Shown: piece after piece, positions 20,916 to 32,800 of the stretch
How positions within the stretch are numbered: position 1 is the stretch's first letter
How the letters are laid out: every line of letters starts with the position of its first letter
Origin: Akebia trifoliata
Lineage: Eukaryota; Streptophyta; Magnoliopsida; Ranunculales; Lardizabalaceae
Length of the DNA stretch: 64,000 nt
NCBI GenBank assembly: GCA_017979445.1
Contig: CM030714.1
Coordinates: 18,037,892-18,101,891 of the forward strand
Reading direction: 5' to 3'
Translations under genes and position numbers: made by a program
Notes under the pieces: model-generated
The model's database searches: none
What the model was told of the DNA's origin: nothing
The model's input: the letters and a program-made list of their open reading frames with translations, nothing else

Positions 20916-22128
20916 TGATGAGTGTCTCCAAACACTCAATTATACGCACATTTTTCGGATATTTATCTTGATTTTTGTACCTATTTCTCTATATTAAGAT
21001 AATAATCATGATAAGCCTCAAACCACCACGTTGCATGTTAATTAGGCTTAATTATATATAAATAAATTCATTTACTAGATAAATCTAATTACGTGTGTTT
21101 CTTGTGCAGAAAATCAACAATTTGGAATCAAAATCTCAAGGCAAAAGCATTTGGGCCCACTTTGGAATGCCCTAACACTTTGGAATGCCCTAATCCTTAA
21201 CTCATATTCTCCTCTTTTGTCTTTTTGTGCAAAGAAAAGTGGAGGCTACTTTTAGACTCTTCTACACACATTTTTCTCTATAAATAGAGCCTTCATTTCT
21301 AGAGAAAGGGTCCCATCTTGGTTCTCTTATCCAAGACTCCTTTAATCTAAGGCTCTTTGCCTATTCTCTTATTTTTTGTATTTTCATTTTCTAGTTATTT
21401 TCTTTTGGTTAACTAGTCTTGTAAGAAGTAGAAGAAGAAGAAGTTGTAATTTTCTCCATGAAATGAAGAAAAGTTCTTTCATCTCTTATCTTCCCTCTCT
21501 TGCAATGACATTAGGCTAAGTTCCCCTCCATTGGAGAGTGGAAAAGCCTAGAGCAAGTTCTTGTGTTATTTCTAATTTTATGCCTTTCTTTTATTTAAAA
21601 TGCTTATGAATTCTCTTTAAGTTTCTTGCACATTTTATTCTTAATATAGATACTTTATGCTTAGATTAGATCAAGATAAAGTATGCTTAAATTAGATAAT
21701 TTGTAGTAAGAAGTTCTCAAGAAATTCTACTTTGTTTTTGTTCCTTTATTTCATTTTAATTGCAAAATTTTCCGATCTAAGGAGCTAACACCAAGCCCTT
21801 ATGATTGAGTTATAAAAAGGCTAGAGACTAGAAATTGCTCATTAACATGTTTTAGGTAGATCCACCTCCAATGGTGTTTTAATTCATAAGTTTACTTACT
21901 TTTAATTTCATTTACTTTAGTTTATTTTCTAGCAATTTTACATCTTCTTATAAGTTCAAAAATACAAAGAAAAACAGTTTTAATTCCTTTTAGTTAATTT
22001 GAATTTTATCTTCTTAGCTTAGCTCTATTCCTCATTTCTCTTGGGTTCGATCCCCTACTTGCCCCACAAGTAAGGTAAAATTAAGATTATTATTAACTCC
22101 GGTGAGAAGAACAACGATAGTCTCATCA
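20916..22128 (+). mobile_element. A1 3' LTR, complete
   Basis: 1213 bp, starting TGATGAG and ending CTCATCA, a seven-base terminal inverted repeat. It carries a TATA-like box at 21279-21287. Near the start, GAGTGT-ctccaa-ACACTC (20920-20937) can fold into a hairpin. A 17-bp direct duplication is at 21159-21192. It is the only full LTR of this family in the window. Confidence 0.92.
21279..21287 (+). promoter_or_regulatory. TATA-like box in A1 3' LTR
   Basis: TATAAATAG, identical to the 5' LTR copy at 11951-11959. Confidence 0.6.
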
Positions 22129-22607
22129 GGTTGCCAACAATTAGAACAACATTGAGGTGTATTAGCAACCCATTATTAATTTATAACATATCAATCCTTT
22201 AGAAAAAATAAATAATTGCCCACATATGGATTGGTGTGTTATAAACGAATATTGAGGTGTTAACAAAAGTTGGAGATGAACTAAACAACTACATTCTTCA
22301 GTAGTTAAATTAAGCAAACATTCCATGAAAATGTGCTTATTTAGTCGCGAAATCCCGTCTGATCCATCAGTTTTGACCTCAAAAATTTTAAAAATAAACA
22401 TGACAAATCGAAAAAGGTCCCACCAACGATTAAATTGTTTGGTGCTGTTAAATCAGAAACAAGGAAAAGTCTCTCATTCAATCTCAATCACAAATCGATA
22501 TTCCCTGGAATTCTAAACAGAAAAACGAAAGTTCAAATCCAATAGGTTCCCTACACCTCTCCGATGCACGGTTTAAAAGCAACTAAAAAAAAGAAATTCA
22601 ACGTTTT

Positions 22608-22745
22608 TACAGTTGGGTTCACATTCACAATACCGATCTGCTATATGAGAGTTTCTACAGTTGGGTTCACATTCACAAAGCCGATCTGATATATGAGAGT
22701 TTCTACCGTTGGGTTCACATTCACAATGCCGATCTAATGTATGAG
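22608..22745. repeat. Three ~48-bp tandem units
   Basis: Units share 'gttgggttcacattcacaa', 'ccgatct' and 'tatgagagtt'. The period of 48 is a multiple of three, so one minus-strand frame reads a repeated Cys-Glu-Cys-Glu-Pro peptide, which is probably not a gene. Confidence 0.75.
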
Positions 22746-23199
22746 AGTTGAAGAACATAAATAGCCAACAAGATAGACCAAAACCGACAACACTGTATGA
22801 GATTTGAATTCACATAAAATCTCGGTTGAATCAATTTTTTTTTATTTTAAAAACAAAGCAGATTTAGTTTCTTTCTTTTTTTTGAAAATTTCTTTCGATT
22901 GAGGTCCCATCTCCCACTTCGAATCACTGGTTTCCCATCAATCAGAACCAGCAACTTCTAGTATTTTCTTCGACAAGCGAAGATGAAAACAGCCTTTCGT
23001 GAATTCATTCAAGATCGAGTCGATTTTCAAAAAAATTTGATGATTCCAATCTATGTATCCTTACATCAGCAGGAAACCGAAATCTTATTCGAATGCTAAT
23101 GGTCCTAAACCATTCGAACTGGGAGTTTAAACCGATGGATTTCTGTTGAACGGTGGGAATGGAGATATTCGATTTACAAACGAACTTCCTATGTGACTG

Positions 23200-23202
<3 letters not shown>

Positions 23203-23233
<31 letters not shown>
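23203..23233. repeat. (AG)n microsatellite
   Basis: About 15 perfect AG units in the T1 leader. Confidence 0.95.
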
Positions 23234-23234
<1 letters not shown>

Positions 23235-24008
23235 GTGTTATCTCTCTGTTACCGTTTTCTTTCTTCTTCCATTGGAGAAGAAGATAGAAAGAAAAAAAAA
23301 ATAGTTTTTATTCTTGGCACACCAACACACCATCATGTATTGGTGGTATACGCGAGAAAAACAGCGAATTATTTACGGCATACCACGTGCACCAGCACAT
23401 TCTTTCTATTAACAGGGTGTGAAACAAAAATTTAAAAATAAACTTGCGGCACACCACCCCAAACAGCACGTTTGTGTTGACAGAACCTCGAAATTTTTTT
23501 TTTTATTTAAATAAAACGATTTTTTCTTGCTACAACACAACCCAACGTTGCTGTAGATAGATCCTTTAAAAAAAAAAATTTCTTTTATTTTCTTTTTGTT
23601 TTCTTCCTTGTTGTTCATAGGGCAACACGCCTAACCATAAAAAAAACCACTTTTTTTTAAATCAAACACACACCTAAATTTTGAATCGAAATATAATTAC
23701 GTGCGTAAAAAAAATCATGGTCCAAAAATCATTATCTCATCCTCAATAAGATTATTCCTTTGAAATCTCGCATTATTTAGGGTCATTCCGAATGACTTTC
23801 GATTGAACCATAAAAAAAAATTATATACCGGATTAGGATATTCAAGATTGAATCACGTGATCTATGATTAAGCTAAAAGAATAACAAAAAAAAAAAACAT
23901 AAATAAATAAAATACAATAAACAAATAATCAACTAACTAAAAATCAAATAAAAAGGTCATATTAGCGACGTATCTCATACTTGGGGCTTTTCAAGTTTGA
24001 TCCTCGAA

Positions 24009-24028
24009 GGTCCCCAGTGGAGTCGCCA
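24009..24028 (-). other. T1 primer-binding site
   Basis: Minus strand TGGCGACTCCACTGGGGA(CC), one base beyond the LTR end. This is the Tat/Ogre type of PBS and fixes 24030-25727 as the 5' LTR. Confidence 0.85.
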
Positions 24029-24029
24029 C

Positions 24030-25727
24030 TGAAAGCGCCCTCGATCCGCGGGGTGCGCGGATCCGCTTTTGACCCTTGAGGTTTGGGAGTCGCCACCTAG
24101 TTATTATAGTCTAGGAACCAAACTGACTCTAAAATGGATAAAAACTAATCTATTACAGAAAATCTGAATCCGGGGATCATGTTACGGGGTTGGAAGGTGT
24201 TAGGCACCAACCCCGCCCGGCCATTGCCGGTCTCTACTTATCCCAAATAAATCTACATCGCTAATGACAAACCTAGATTAAAAAATAATAATAAAAAAAA
24301 CTTACCTTCGATCTGCAAAAGTGTTATTCCCTCAGATCTGGTGAAAACGACTCCTTGTACCGTATTCCTTACTTCGTTCTATCTCCGGATCTGATTCCTG
24401 ATCTCCGAGGTAAGGTATCTCCTTCTTGGATCTGGGTGCTTCGAATTTGTTGTGGATTTTTGGGATGTTTTTGAGAGGTTTTTGGGTGTTTTTTAAGCTA
24501 AAATCGGAGTAGGGGTGTTAGGGAAGGAGTTAGGGCTCCAAAATTAGGGTTTTGGGGAGGTTGTGGAGGTTTCTTCACCTACTTTTTCTAGGATTTTTTC
24601 TTTGATACGAAAATAGGGTGTGGAGGCTCCTATTTATAAAGTTTTTAGAAGTATTAGGGTTTGATTAGGGTTTTGACTTAGTCTTTAGGGTTTTAATTTA
24701 GGGTTTTGACTTTAGTCTTATGAGATTGACTTGTTTAGTTTAGATTAGGGTTTTGATTTAGAATTTTGACCTTAGTCTTATGAGATTGACTTGATTAGTT
24801 TAGATTAGGGTTTTGATTTAGGATTTTGACTTTAGTCTTATGAGATTGACTTTAATACTTGACTCTAGTCTTACTTAATTGACTCTAATTTTGACTCTAG
24901 TCTTGACTTTAATATCTTGAATTTAGTCTTGCTTGATTGACTTTAAATTTTTGAAGAACCCCCCTCTATTATATCTTTGATTCTTTGGACCTCCAAATGG
25001 AGGGGTCCTTAAAGAAATATCTTGCGAACCATCAACAATTTTTCTTGAAAGCCTGATTGATCAATTTTTTTGGTTTAAATTTTATAATTAATTTTATTAA
25101 TATTTCACTTTACATTATTTAATGATTTATTTATTAATTTCGAAATTTTTAATTATTAAAATTGTGAAATTACCATTTTACCCTCGGAGAGGATTTTTTA
25201 CGTTTTAAGTCATTTTTCAATGTTCCAGGATGTTTTGGAATCAGTTTTTCGTAAGGAATTCAATGGGAATGTTGGTTTTTATCATTTATGAAGTTGTTTG
25301 TATGAAATGGTCGTAAACTTTATGAGGGGTATTTTCGTAATTTTGTCAAATTTTGTGAAAATTGACGAAGTGGTTTTCTTAGTTTCGATTTGTTGTTTTA
25401 TGTGTTTGAGTGGGTTTTTCTAAGCGTAATGCAGGCTCTAGGGTTGTTTTGATGTTAGGGGTATTTTGGTAATTTAGTCATTTTTAGTGATTTTTATCGT
25501 GAAGCTTCTTTTTGATTTGCAAGATGATGATTTCTATGTTTCTGGGGTCGTATTTTCCTAGTGTAGCGTGATTTCTAAGTTTTGTCAGTTCGAGATACCT
25601 CATCCGGATTTCTGAAACATATCTGGTAACAAAATAAAGCATTGGAATAGACATCCATCATTGGGAACCTTTGCTATCGGGTTGACGACTTGATTAATCA
25701 GGCGGATGCAAAAATGGGGTGTCTACA
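24030..25727 (-). mobile_element. T1 5' LTR
   Basis: 1698 bp. On the minus strand it starts TGTAGACACCCC and ends GGGCGCTTTCA. A TATA-like motif is at 24630-24638, with telobox-like AAACCCTAA motifs in about 24650-24800. It is followed by AATTG at 25728, the second copy of the T1 target duplication. Confidence 0.9.
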
Positions 25728-25732
25728 AATTG
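25728..25732. repeat. Target-site duplication of T1 (right copy, AATTG)
   Basis: Matches 3713-3717. Sequence after it continues the interrupted T0 LTR. Confidence 0.85.
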
Positions 25733-28209
25733 ATAAAAAAATACAAAATTACGAATAGATTATTGGTATGGGGATAAAGTTATGAGATTGAAAGGTGTTA
25801 GGCACTAAATTTATTTGGTAAAAGTCGGTCTCTACTCCTCTCAAATAGTTACATTGCAAAAAATGACTTAAACTCAAAATAAAAATAAAGAAATTATCTT
25901 TTTTTTTACTTGAGTGATTACGATGATGGTTTTCTCAAAAATTGACGGTGAGTGTTTCTTGTGTGAATCTTCTCGTTTTATCTTTATTTTTAGATCTACT
26001 TTCGATCTTCAAGATGAGACTTTCTTCTTCTAGATCTAGATATTTTTATGATTTTTTGGGGTATTTTTATGATTTTTAGGTATTTTTTAGGTTGAAAATT
26101 AGGGCTTGGGATTAGGTATTGACTTGGGACTCTATATTTAGGATATTAGAAAGGTTTTGAAGGATTTTTAACCTTGATTATTTAGGATTTCTCTTGAAAT
26201 ATGAAATTAAGTGGTGGAAGATCCTTTTTAAAGAGCTTTATTGATAAGATTATGGTTTGATTAGGTCTCTTAAGTTTTATTTTTTGACTTACGTAAAATA
26301 AGAATTTTTAAATTTTAAAAAATCCTTCAATGGAGGGTTCTTTATTAAATTATTTTGAATTCTTTGGGACCCTTGGTCGGAGGTTATTTATTAAATATCA
26401 AGTGGGTCCCACTTGAAATTGGCAATGAGCATTCCTAATGCGAATCTTCTCATTTTATCTTTGTTTTTAGAACTGCTTCCGATATTTTAGATGAGACTTT
26501 CTTCTTCTAGATCTGAATCGTTTTATAATTTTTTTGTAGTGTTTTTAGAACTTTTGGGATTTTTTTTAAGTAGAAAATTAGGGTTTGGAGGTTAAGTATT
26601 GACTTGGGAATCTAGATTTAGGGTTTTGGGAAAGTTTTGAAGGATTTTTTACCTTAGTTTTTTAGGATTTCTCTTAAGCTATGAAATTAGGTGGTGAAAG
26701 TTCCTTCTTAAAGAGCTTTGTTAATAAGATTATGATTTGATTAGGCCTCTTAAAGATAAGGTTTATCTCTAACTAATCTGTTAAATGGTTTAGATAAGAT
26801 TTTAATTAGTTTTTAATTAAGTTTTACTTTTTGACTTACGTAGAATGATAATTTTTAAAATTTGGAGAACCCCCCAATGGAGGATTCTTTATTAAATTAT
26901 TCTAATTCTTTGGGACCCCGGGTGGAAGGTTCTTTATTAAATATCAAGTGGGCTCCACTTAAAATTGGTGATGAGCGTTCCTCTTGTAAATCTTCTCATT
27001 TTATCTTTCTTTATCGATTTATTTCCAATATTTGAGATGAGATTTTCTTCTTTTAGATCTGGATATTTTTATGATTTTTTTGGGTGTTTTTACGATTTTT
27101 AGATATTTTTTGGGTTGAAAATTAGGGCTTGGGGTTAGGTATTGACTTGGGACTGTAAATTTAGGATTTTGGGAAGGTTTTGAAAGATTTTTTACCTTAA
27201 TTTTCTAGGTTTTCTTTTAAGTTATGAAATCGGGTGGTGGAGGATCCTTTTTAAAGAGTTTTGTTGATAAGATTAGGATTTGCTTAGGTCTCTTAGAGAT
27301 AAGGTCTATATATAACTAATTTATTAAATGGTTTAGATAAAATTTTAATTAGTTTTTAATTAGGTTTTATTTTTGACTTACGTAGAATGAGAATTTTTAA
27401 ATTTTGGAGAATTCCCCAATGGAGGGTTCTTTATTAAATTATTCTAATTCTTTGGGACCCCTATGGAAGGTTCTTTATTAAATATTAGGTGAGGCCCCAC
27501 TTGAATAAATAGGCCACCACTTAACATTTGGCCCGTGGGCTTAATTAATTGAATTTATTTGTTCAAAATTTTTATTTGATTTATTAATGTTTTACTTTAC
27601 GTTAATTAATATTTTAATTATTAGTTTCAGATTTTCAAATTTTAGGAGTAAAAAATTATCGTTTTACCCTCAAAAAGGATTTTTGAGTTGGGATGTCTTT
27701 TTTTGACGTTTTAGAATGTTTTAGAATCGAATTTTCATTGGAATTCAATAAGAATATTAGTTTGTGTCAATCATGAGTTTTTAGAATAAAATGATCATGG
27801 AACCTATAAGGGGCATTTTCGTAATTTTATCAAAATTTATGAAAATTGACGAAATAATATATTTGATTTTAGTTTATTAGTTTATATGTTTGAAGGGGTT
27901 TTCCTAAGTAGAATATAGCCTCTAGGGATGTTCTGGTATTAGGTGTATTTTTGTAATTTGATCATTTTTAAATAATTTTTCTCGTAAAATTTCTTTTTGT
28001 GTCAAAATGATGATTTCTATGTTTTGAGTCATATTTTTCTAGCGTAATGTGATTTTTAAAGTTTATTTGCATGAAATATCTCATTCAAACTCGAGAAATA
28101 CATCGAGTAACAAATAAAAAAATTTAGAATATTCATTCATCATCGGGAACCGTCGCAATTGAGTTGATGAATTGGTTAATTAGACGAGTGCAAAAATGAG
28201 GTGTCTACA
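25733..28209 (-). mobile_element. T0 5' LTR, main part, with three tandem ~0.5-kb units
   Basis: Continues from 3717. It contains the conserved 'ggtgttaggca' and 'ggtctctact' blocks and ends (plus strand) in 'aaaatgaggtgtctaca' at 28209, equal to the TGTAGACACC start on the minus strand. Inside, three consecutive related units lie at about 25944-26420, 26421-26966 and 26967-27500. Each has a 'gatgagactttcttctt' segment, an 'ttagggcttggg' segment, and an end near 'tttattaaatatcaagtggg'. This makes the LTR about 2.6 kb, compared with 1.7 kb in T1. Confidence 0.8.
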
Positions 28210-28292
28210 AAAGAAAGCACACTCAAGTCTTTGAGTGAAAATAATAAATATTGAAGACCCATCAGGGGCATTACGTCCATTCTCAAAAAGAG
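28210..28292. other. Short unassigned flank between T0 and C1
   Basis: About 83 bp with no match elsewhere in the window. AAAGA directly after the T0 LTR would be its target duplication, but the other end is outside the window. AAGAG at 28288-28292 would be that of C1. Confidence 0.4.
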
Positions 28293-31200
28293 TGTCACAC
28301 CCCGAAATCCAAACACGAATCCCAAGGATTCCTCAGTCAGAATCTCGAGGTGTTAAGTAAACATACACACAACCTGATCAAGGTAAATAAGAATAATAAT
28401 ATTAAGAGATTAAAAATATATGCAACGGAAAACTATACTGAATAACCTCAAATTAAAGTAGCGGAAGCTAAATAGTCACAGTCACAATCTATGGCAATCC
28501 TCAACATCATATCCATATCCCAAAATACAACTCCCCAAAAGAATACATCGTCTCCTACAAGATTTGAAATAAAATAATAATAATAATAATAACAACTGAA
28601 TTCCTAAAGTGGTCTTCAAATTAATGGAGGTTGTAGATCATCGACATAACCTTATATGGAAACTTCCTCGAATGACTCCTCAAAAGCTAGAAATCTGAAA
28701 GGATGAAGGATATGGTGAGTAACAGGGGGATGTTACTTAGCAGGATAAATATCATTCTAACAACAAGTCATACATGCACGAGTAATCATCTAAATAGTTA
28801 AATCTGCAGATTTTTCATAATGTAATATACAAGAATTGTCTAAGCATAATTAACCAACAATTGCAATAAATTTCAATCTATCATTTAAAGTAGCATATAC
28901 AATGTTCAAAAGGAAACCATCTATCAACATTACGAATATAAAAAATACACATAATACAAACATGGCGATGTAGTCGTTAAGAGAGCGGAGGATCACGCCA
29001 ATATAACTACTTTGACTATGGCAAACTCGATATTCCAAACTTCAAATCCGACGTGGAATCCCATCGTTATAAGTTGATTTTGTGGCCAGTCTAGCATACC
29101 ATAGTTGGATGACCATTTATCTGGCTTAGTCTAGCCATTAACCAAGAACCCAATATTGAGTTCAACTAACGGTGAGGTCGACCGTTTGACGACTACAAAC
29201 TAACAATGATCACTAACTAGCCTAGGAGAACCCTTGCGTCAAAGCCTATCAAGAGGAAATACATGTGAACCCTACCTACCTCTACACTATACAGAAATCG
29301 CCTTTACACACAACATTCCCCAGGAATGAAGTAGGAGAAATTTCCAGATCTCAGAAGTTGTAATATCCTTGAAAGTATCCCATACTACCAAAGAGCATAT
29401 GACATTTAACGCTAATCCTAGATTGACCCATCATTTCCTGATATATAGCAACGTATCACTCTTGCTAGGTTTTCTACAACTTTTTTTTTGGTAAAAAAAT
29501 AGTTTGTTTTACATAATATATGTACTATTTTTTTTTTATAGAAAATACAAGCAAGCTCGATAGTGTCCTCCTGTAATATCTATCTGTCTTTCTATCAATC
29601 TATCAACCCATCCATCTATTTATCATGTCTTATGTGCATGACCACTGCATAAGACTGGAGGCATTGTCCCATCATTCAGTCGAGAACATACGTTCTCTCT
29701 ATCCATCTATCAATCAATCGATCAATCCATCATCTAACTTCCTACATATTTATCAAAGTATATTTATTTTTAAAATTATTCGAGATCCATAGGATATCAA
29801 CCAATTCCATTTGATGGTTTTGGTTGGGTCGAAAGACTAGAAAAAAATGCTATAAAATTATAAGGCGTAAAAGCTGAAAAAATTGTCAAAATTTGGTGAA
29901 GTATTGAAAAAAGTAATTTTTCAAAGTTGTCGAAATTGAAAACGGGTTTTTGTAATTAATAGCCCTCAGCAACATAAGAAAAGTCATGTAATTTTTATAA
30001 CTTAATTCAAAGTAATGCAAAAGATATCTCATTTTAAAAATAGGACGAAAACGTCAAAATTTACGTTTTGTTCTTGTAACAAGAAATCGGATTTTGATCC
30101 TTTAAGTTTTGGATCTTGAAACCATTCCCATTGTTCCGAAACGGGGGTAAAACCTTAATTTCATTAAAGAACTTAAAATAATTAAATGTTTTTAATGAAA
30201 AAAAAAGGGTTGAAATATACTTACAAATGATGGGGAGTTCAAGATAAAAATATGGTGTAGTTTCTAGAAAAAAAAGTTTAAGCACAGTGGCACTGTGGCC
30301 CTTCACGGTGGAACTGTCAGAAACTCGAAAATCACACATTTTTCAAAAATTTTGGTATTTTTGTTGTTGGGTTGAAATTCCTTTTTGGTTTTTTGATAAA
30401 TACAGGAAAGTTAATGAAAATTTAAGGCTTTAAACACTTAGAACATCATCTATATTTCAATGGAATGAAATCTGATCGATAGCAAACCTAAAACTATGCT
30501 CAATAAAATCGAAACTACGTGAACTACGTCAATTCATCGATAAATGTTACAATGAGAATAACATAAATAATCAAAATTATATCCTATGAAAAATATCATA
30601 CAACTTGAGGGTAGAAGGGAAGGCATCCTATATGTGTGGCTTTCAACGATTGATCAGAGGCAAAGAGCGACACGAAGGTTAAGGTTGGTAATCTTGGATG
30701 TGAGATATTCAGGAGGTTGCGCTACTCTTAGTGACAACGCTCCCTTTTTTCCCTATGATGAAGGACGGATCTTCTCCCAACTAAATGAAACCTCGAGTGC
30801 GATATATTGAAACCTACTTGCTGATTTTTGGTCAGGGATGGAGAGAATGAAATACTGTGAGATTGTAGAGCTTGATGTCGTCTTCAACTTCTTCTTTGTA
30901 GTCGAAATTCAACGATCGCTCGACTTCGATGGATCTAGAAGGGAAAATGGGTGGAAACCCTTGATATTCTAAGTGCTTAGGTTTGGGGTTATTAGAGAGA
31001 AGGAAAAGTGAAGTGAAAGAAATCATATTTCTTGTATTTAAGGACTAGAGGGGTAAAGTTAGTATTTCTTCTTTATTTCTATTTTTGACGATAACTCGAC
31101 TTTTTGAACTCAAAAATCAGCAAATGAATATTTCATTTTCTATAATTTTTCGTTGCAGATCTAATGGTGTGTTCAGATTTTTCTAATTCTCGCTCTAAAA

Positions 31201-31461
31201 AGAATTCATTATTTTTGGATCCCACTTAACACGAAATTTGAGTATTTTTATCATTTTTACATCCGAACTCAAATTCGAACGTGCTTACAAGCTAAAATAT
31301 GTTTTTTGAACATTTTAAGTCCAATGACGAAGTTAGATTTCGTTAAAAATGAACCGAATAGGATATGAGTATTTTATCCTAAGCCACTCTATTAGAATTT
31401 TTCCTCAAAATTTCAATACTTGGTTTCCTCGAGATATGAATTAGAATCTCAAGGTATTACA
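28293..31461 (-). mobile_element. C1 3' LTR (Tekay/Del-like chromovirus)
   Basis: 3169 bp. On the minus strand it starts TGTAATACC and ends GGGGTGTGACA. It is the same family as 47455-60152 and the two C2 LTRs, about 15% different from the other C1 LTR by eye in the first 400 bp. It contains a degenerate ATCT/ATCA/ATCC tetranucleotide stretch at about 29575-29750. It lies directly beyond a PPT, so it is the 3' LTR. Small frames inside it (28251-28445, 30061-30339, 30586-30810) have no recognisable product. Confidence 0.85.
29575..29750. repeat. Degenerate ATCT/ATCA tetranucleotide tract in C1 3' LTR
   Basis: Two clusters of 'tatctatc', 'aatcaatc' and 'atccatc' units separated by about 60 bp. 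The equivalent tracts at 49795-49980, 57410-57590 and 59595-59760 show it belongs to the LTR family. Confidence 0.7.
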
Positions 31462-31474
31462 TCCTCCCCTCTTT
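31462..31474 (-). other. C1 polypurine tract
   Basis: Minus strand AAAGAGGGGAGGA lies just before the LTR start TGTAATACC. Confidence 0.8.
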
Positions 31475-32800
31475 AAATAAAATTTCATCCTCAAAATTAA
31501 AACATACCTCAATCCAAGAATAAGTCTAGATACTGGGTACACATCTCTGCTTCTTTCTCCCAAGTCGCTTCCTCAACATTGTGATGTCTCCAAAACACCG
31601 TCACTAATGGGATGCTCGCGATCTCAATATCTTCTGCTTGCGATCAAGAATTCTCACAGGTCCTTCCTCATATGATATGCCTTCCTCTAGGTTCAAAGAT
31701 TGCCAGTCAATAACGTGGGATGGGTCCAGTTCGTACTTCCTTATCATTAATACATGAAATACATTGTGAACATTTTCCAACTAAGCGGGTGATGCAAACT
31801 TGTATGCAATTGTGCCAATTCTGCTTGTGATCTCAAATGGTCCCACATACCACGGCTTCAGTTTACCCTTAATCTTAAACCTATTGATTCCCCTCTTGGG
31901 AAAAACCTTCAAAAATACGAAGTCACCCACTATAAACTCTAATGCTCGTCGACGATGATTGGTATAGCTTTTCTATCTACTCTGTGCAACTCGTAATTTC
32001 TCTCGAATAGTTATAATCTTCTTAGTAGTCTCTAAGACGATGTCGGGTCCTAGTAGAATACTATCCCCAACTTTTGCCCAACAATTTGATGATCTACATG
32101 ACCTGCCGTACAATGCCTCAAATGGTGCCATGCCAATACTAGATTGGTAACTGTTGTTATAGGAAAATTCGGCTAAGGCTAAGTAATTCTTCCAGCTACC
32201 CCCAAAATCTAGCACACATGCCCTCAACATATCTTCCAAGATCTGTATAACACGTTTTGACTACTTATAAGTCTGTAGGTAGAAGGCTGTACTCATCTTC
32301 AACTTCGTGCCAAATGCAACTTGAACTCTACCAAAATTGAGATGTAAAACGTGAATTCCTATTAGATACAATCGAAACTGGAACTCTATGTAACTTCACA
32401 ATCTCTGAGACATAAATTCTACTCAATCTATCTACAGTGTAGGTCATCTTGATCGGTAAAAAATGAACGGATTTAGTAAGTCTATCCACATACACCCAAA
32501 CTGCATTAATCCCATCACTGGCCTTCGGTAATCCACAAACAAAATCTATCGTCATGTGCTCCCATTTCCATTATGGAATAGGAAGTGGTTGTTCCAACCC
32601 TGCGGGCCTTTTATGCTCAGCTTTTACTTGCTGACATGTTATACAATGACTCACAACTAGGCAATATGTTTCTTCTTCCCTGACCACCAAAAATTTCTCT
32701 TCATGTCGTGATACATCTTGGTACTCCCTGGATGAATAGAAAAATGTAACCTATGGGCTTCATCCATTATGTCCTTCCTCAATAAAACATCACGAGGGAC
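31475..32800 (-). pseudogene. pol: C1 integrase with chromodomain, decayed
   Basis: In minus-strand order, a zinc-finger region (about 32790-32570) is followed by the core open stretch 32555-32328 ('TIDFVCGLPKASDGINAVWV', 'DRLTKSVHFLPIK', then 'SIVSNRNSRFTSQFW', where the catalytic Asp of SDRDPRF reads Asn). The stretch 32239-31973 carries 'EDMLRACVLDFGGSWKNYL', 'NNSYQSSIGMAPFEALYG' and a basic end. The chromodomain region lies at about 31620-31500, readable as a 'HHNVEEATWEKE'-like block. Frames are broken by stops. Chromodomains of these elements are thought to guide insertion to heterochromatin by binding modified histone H3. The alignment with C2 (54208-55610) is clear. Confidence 0.75.

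Larger units (their letters stand above)
11848..22128 (+). mobile_element. A1: Athila-like Ty3/gypsy element, 5'-truncated LTR
   Basis: Order on the plus strand: 5' LTR (truncated), PBS, leader, gag, protease, RT, RNase H, integrase, non-coding tail, PPT, 3' LTR. The Athila call rests on the PBS TGGCGCCGCTGCCGGGGA, the DLGAS-type protease, the RT block '[20 protein letters not shown]' and the motif 'aagtttgggggtg' after integrase. The two LTRs align without indels over 953 bp (constant offset 9328), with three differences that I located: 12570/21898, 12706/22034 and 12753/22081. Despite this youth, pol has several frameshifts and no envelope-like frame is present. No target duplication can be read because the 5' LTR end is missing. 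It lies in the T1 leader. Confidence 0.9.
22129..24008 (-). other. T1 leader, part next to its PBS
   Basis: Non-coding. It contains three imperfect units of about 48 bp at 22608-22745, an (AG)n run at 23203-23233, and several A/T-rich stretches. No frame shows a recognised domain: 22573-22758 (minus) simply translates the 48-bp repeats. Confidence 0.6.
3718..25727 (-). mobile_element. T1: Tat/Ogre-like LTR retrotransposon, minus strand, interrupted by A1
   Basis: The element spans about 22 kb, of which about 10.3 kb is the nested Athila element. In its own 5'-3' direction it has: LTR (25727-24030), PBS (24028-24009), leader (24008-22129 and 11847 downwards), integrase remnant (about 9560-8866), repeat-rich 3' UTR (about 8350-5441), PPT (5440-5425) and LTR (5424-3718). 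Both LTRs are about 1.7 kb and differ by only a few percent by eye. The duplication AATTG flanks it. Without A1 the internal region is only about 8.3 kb and lacks recognisable gag, protease, RT and RNase H, so it is defective, or it belonged to a non-autonomous population mobilised by relatives. The Tat assignment rests on the PBS, the PPT-LTR junction and the integrase C-terminus. Confidence 0.85.

Noticed and set aside
22573..22758. Cys-rich repeat peptide
   Set aside because: Product of three 48-bp repeats in a non-coding leader.
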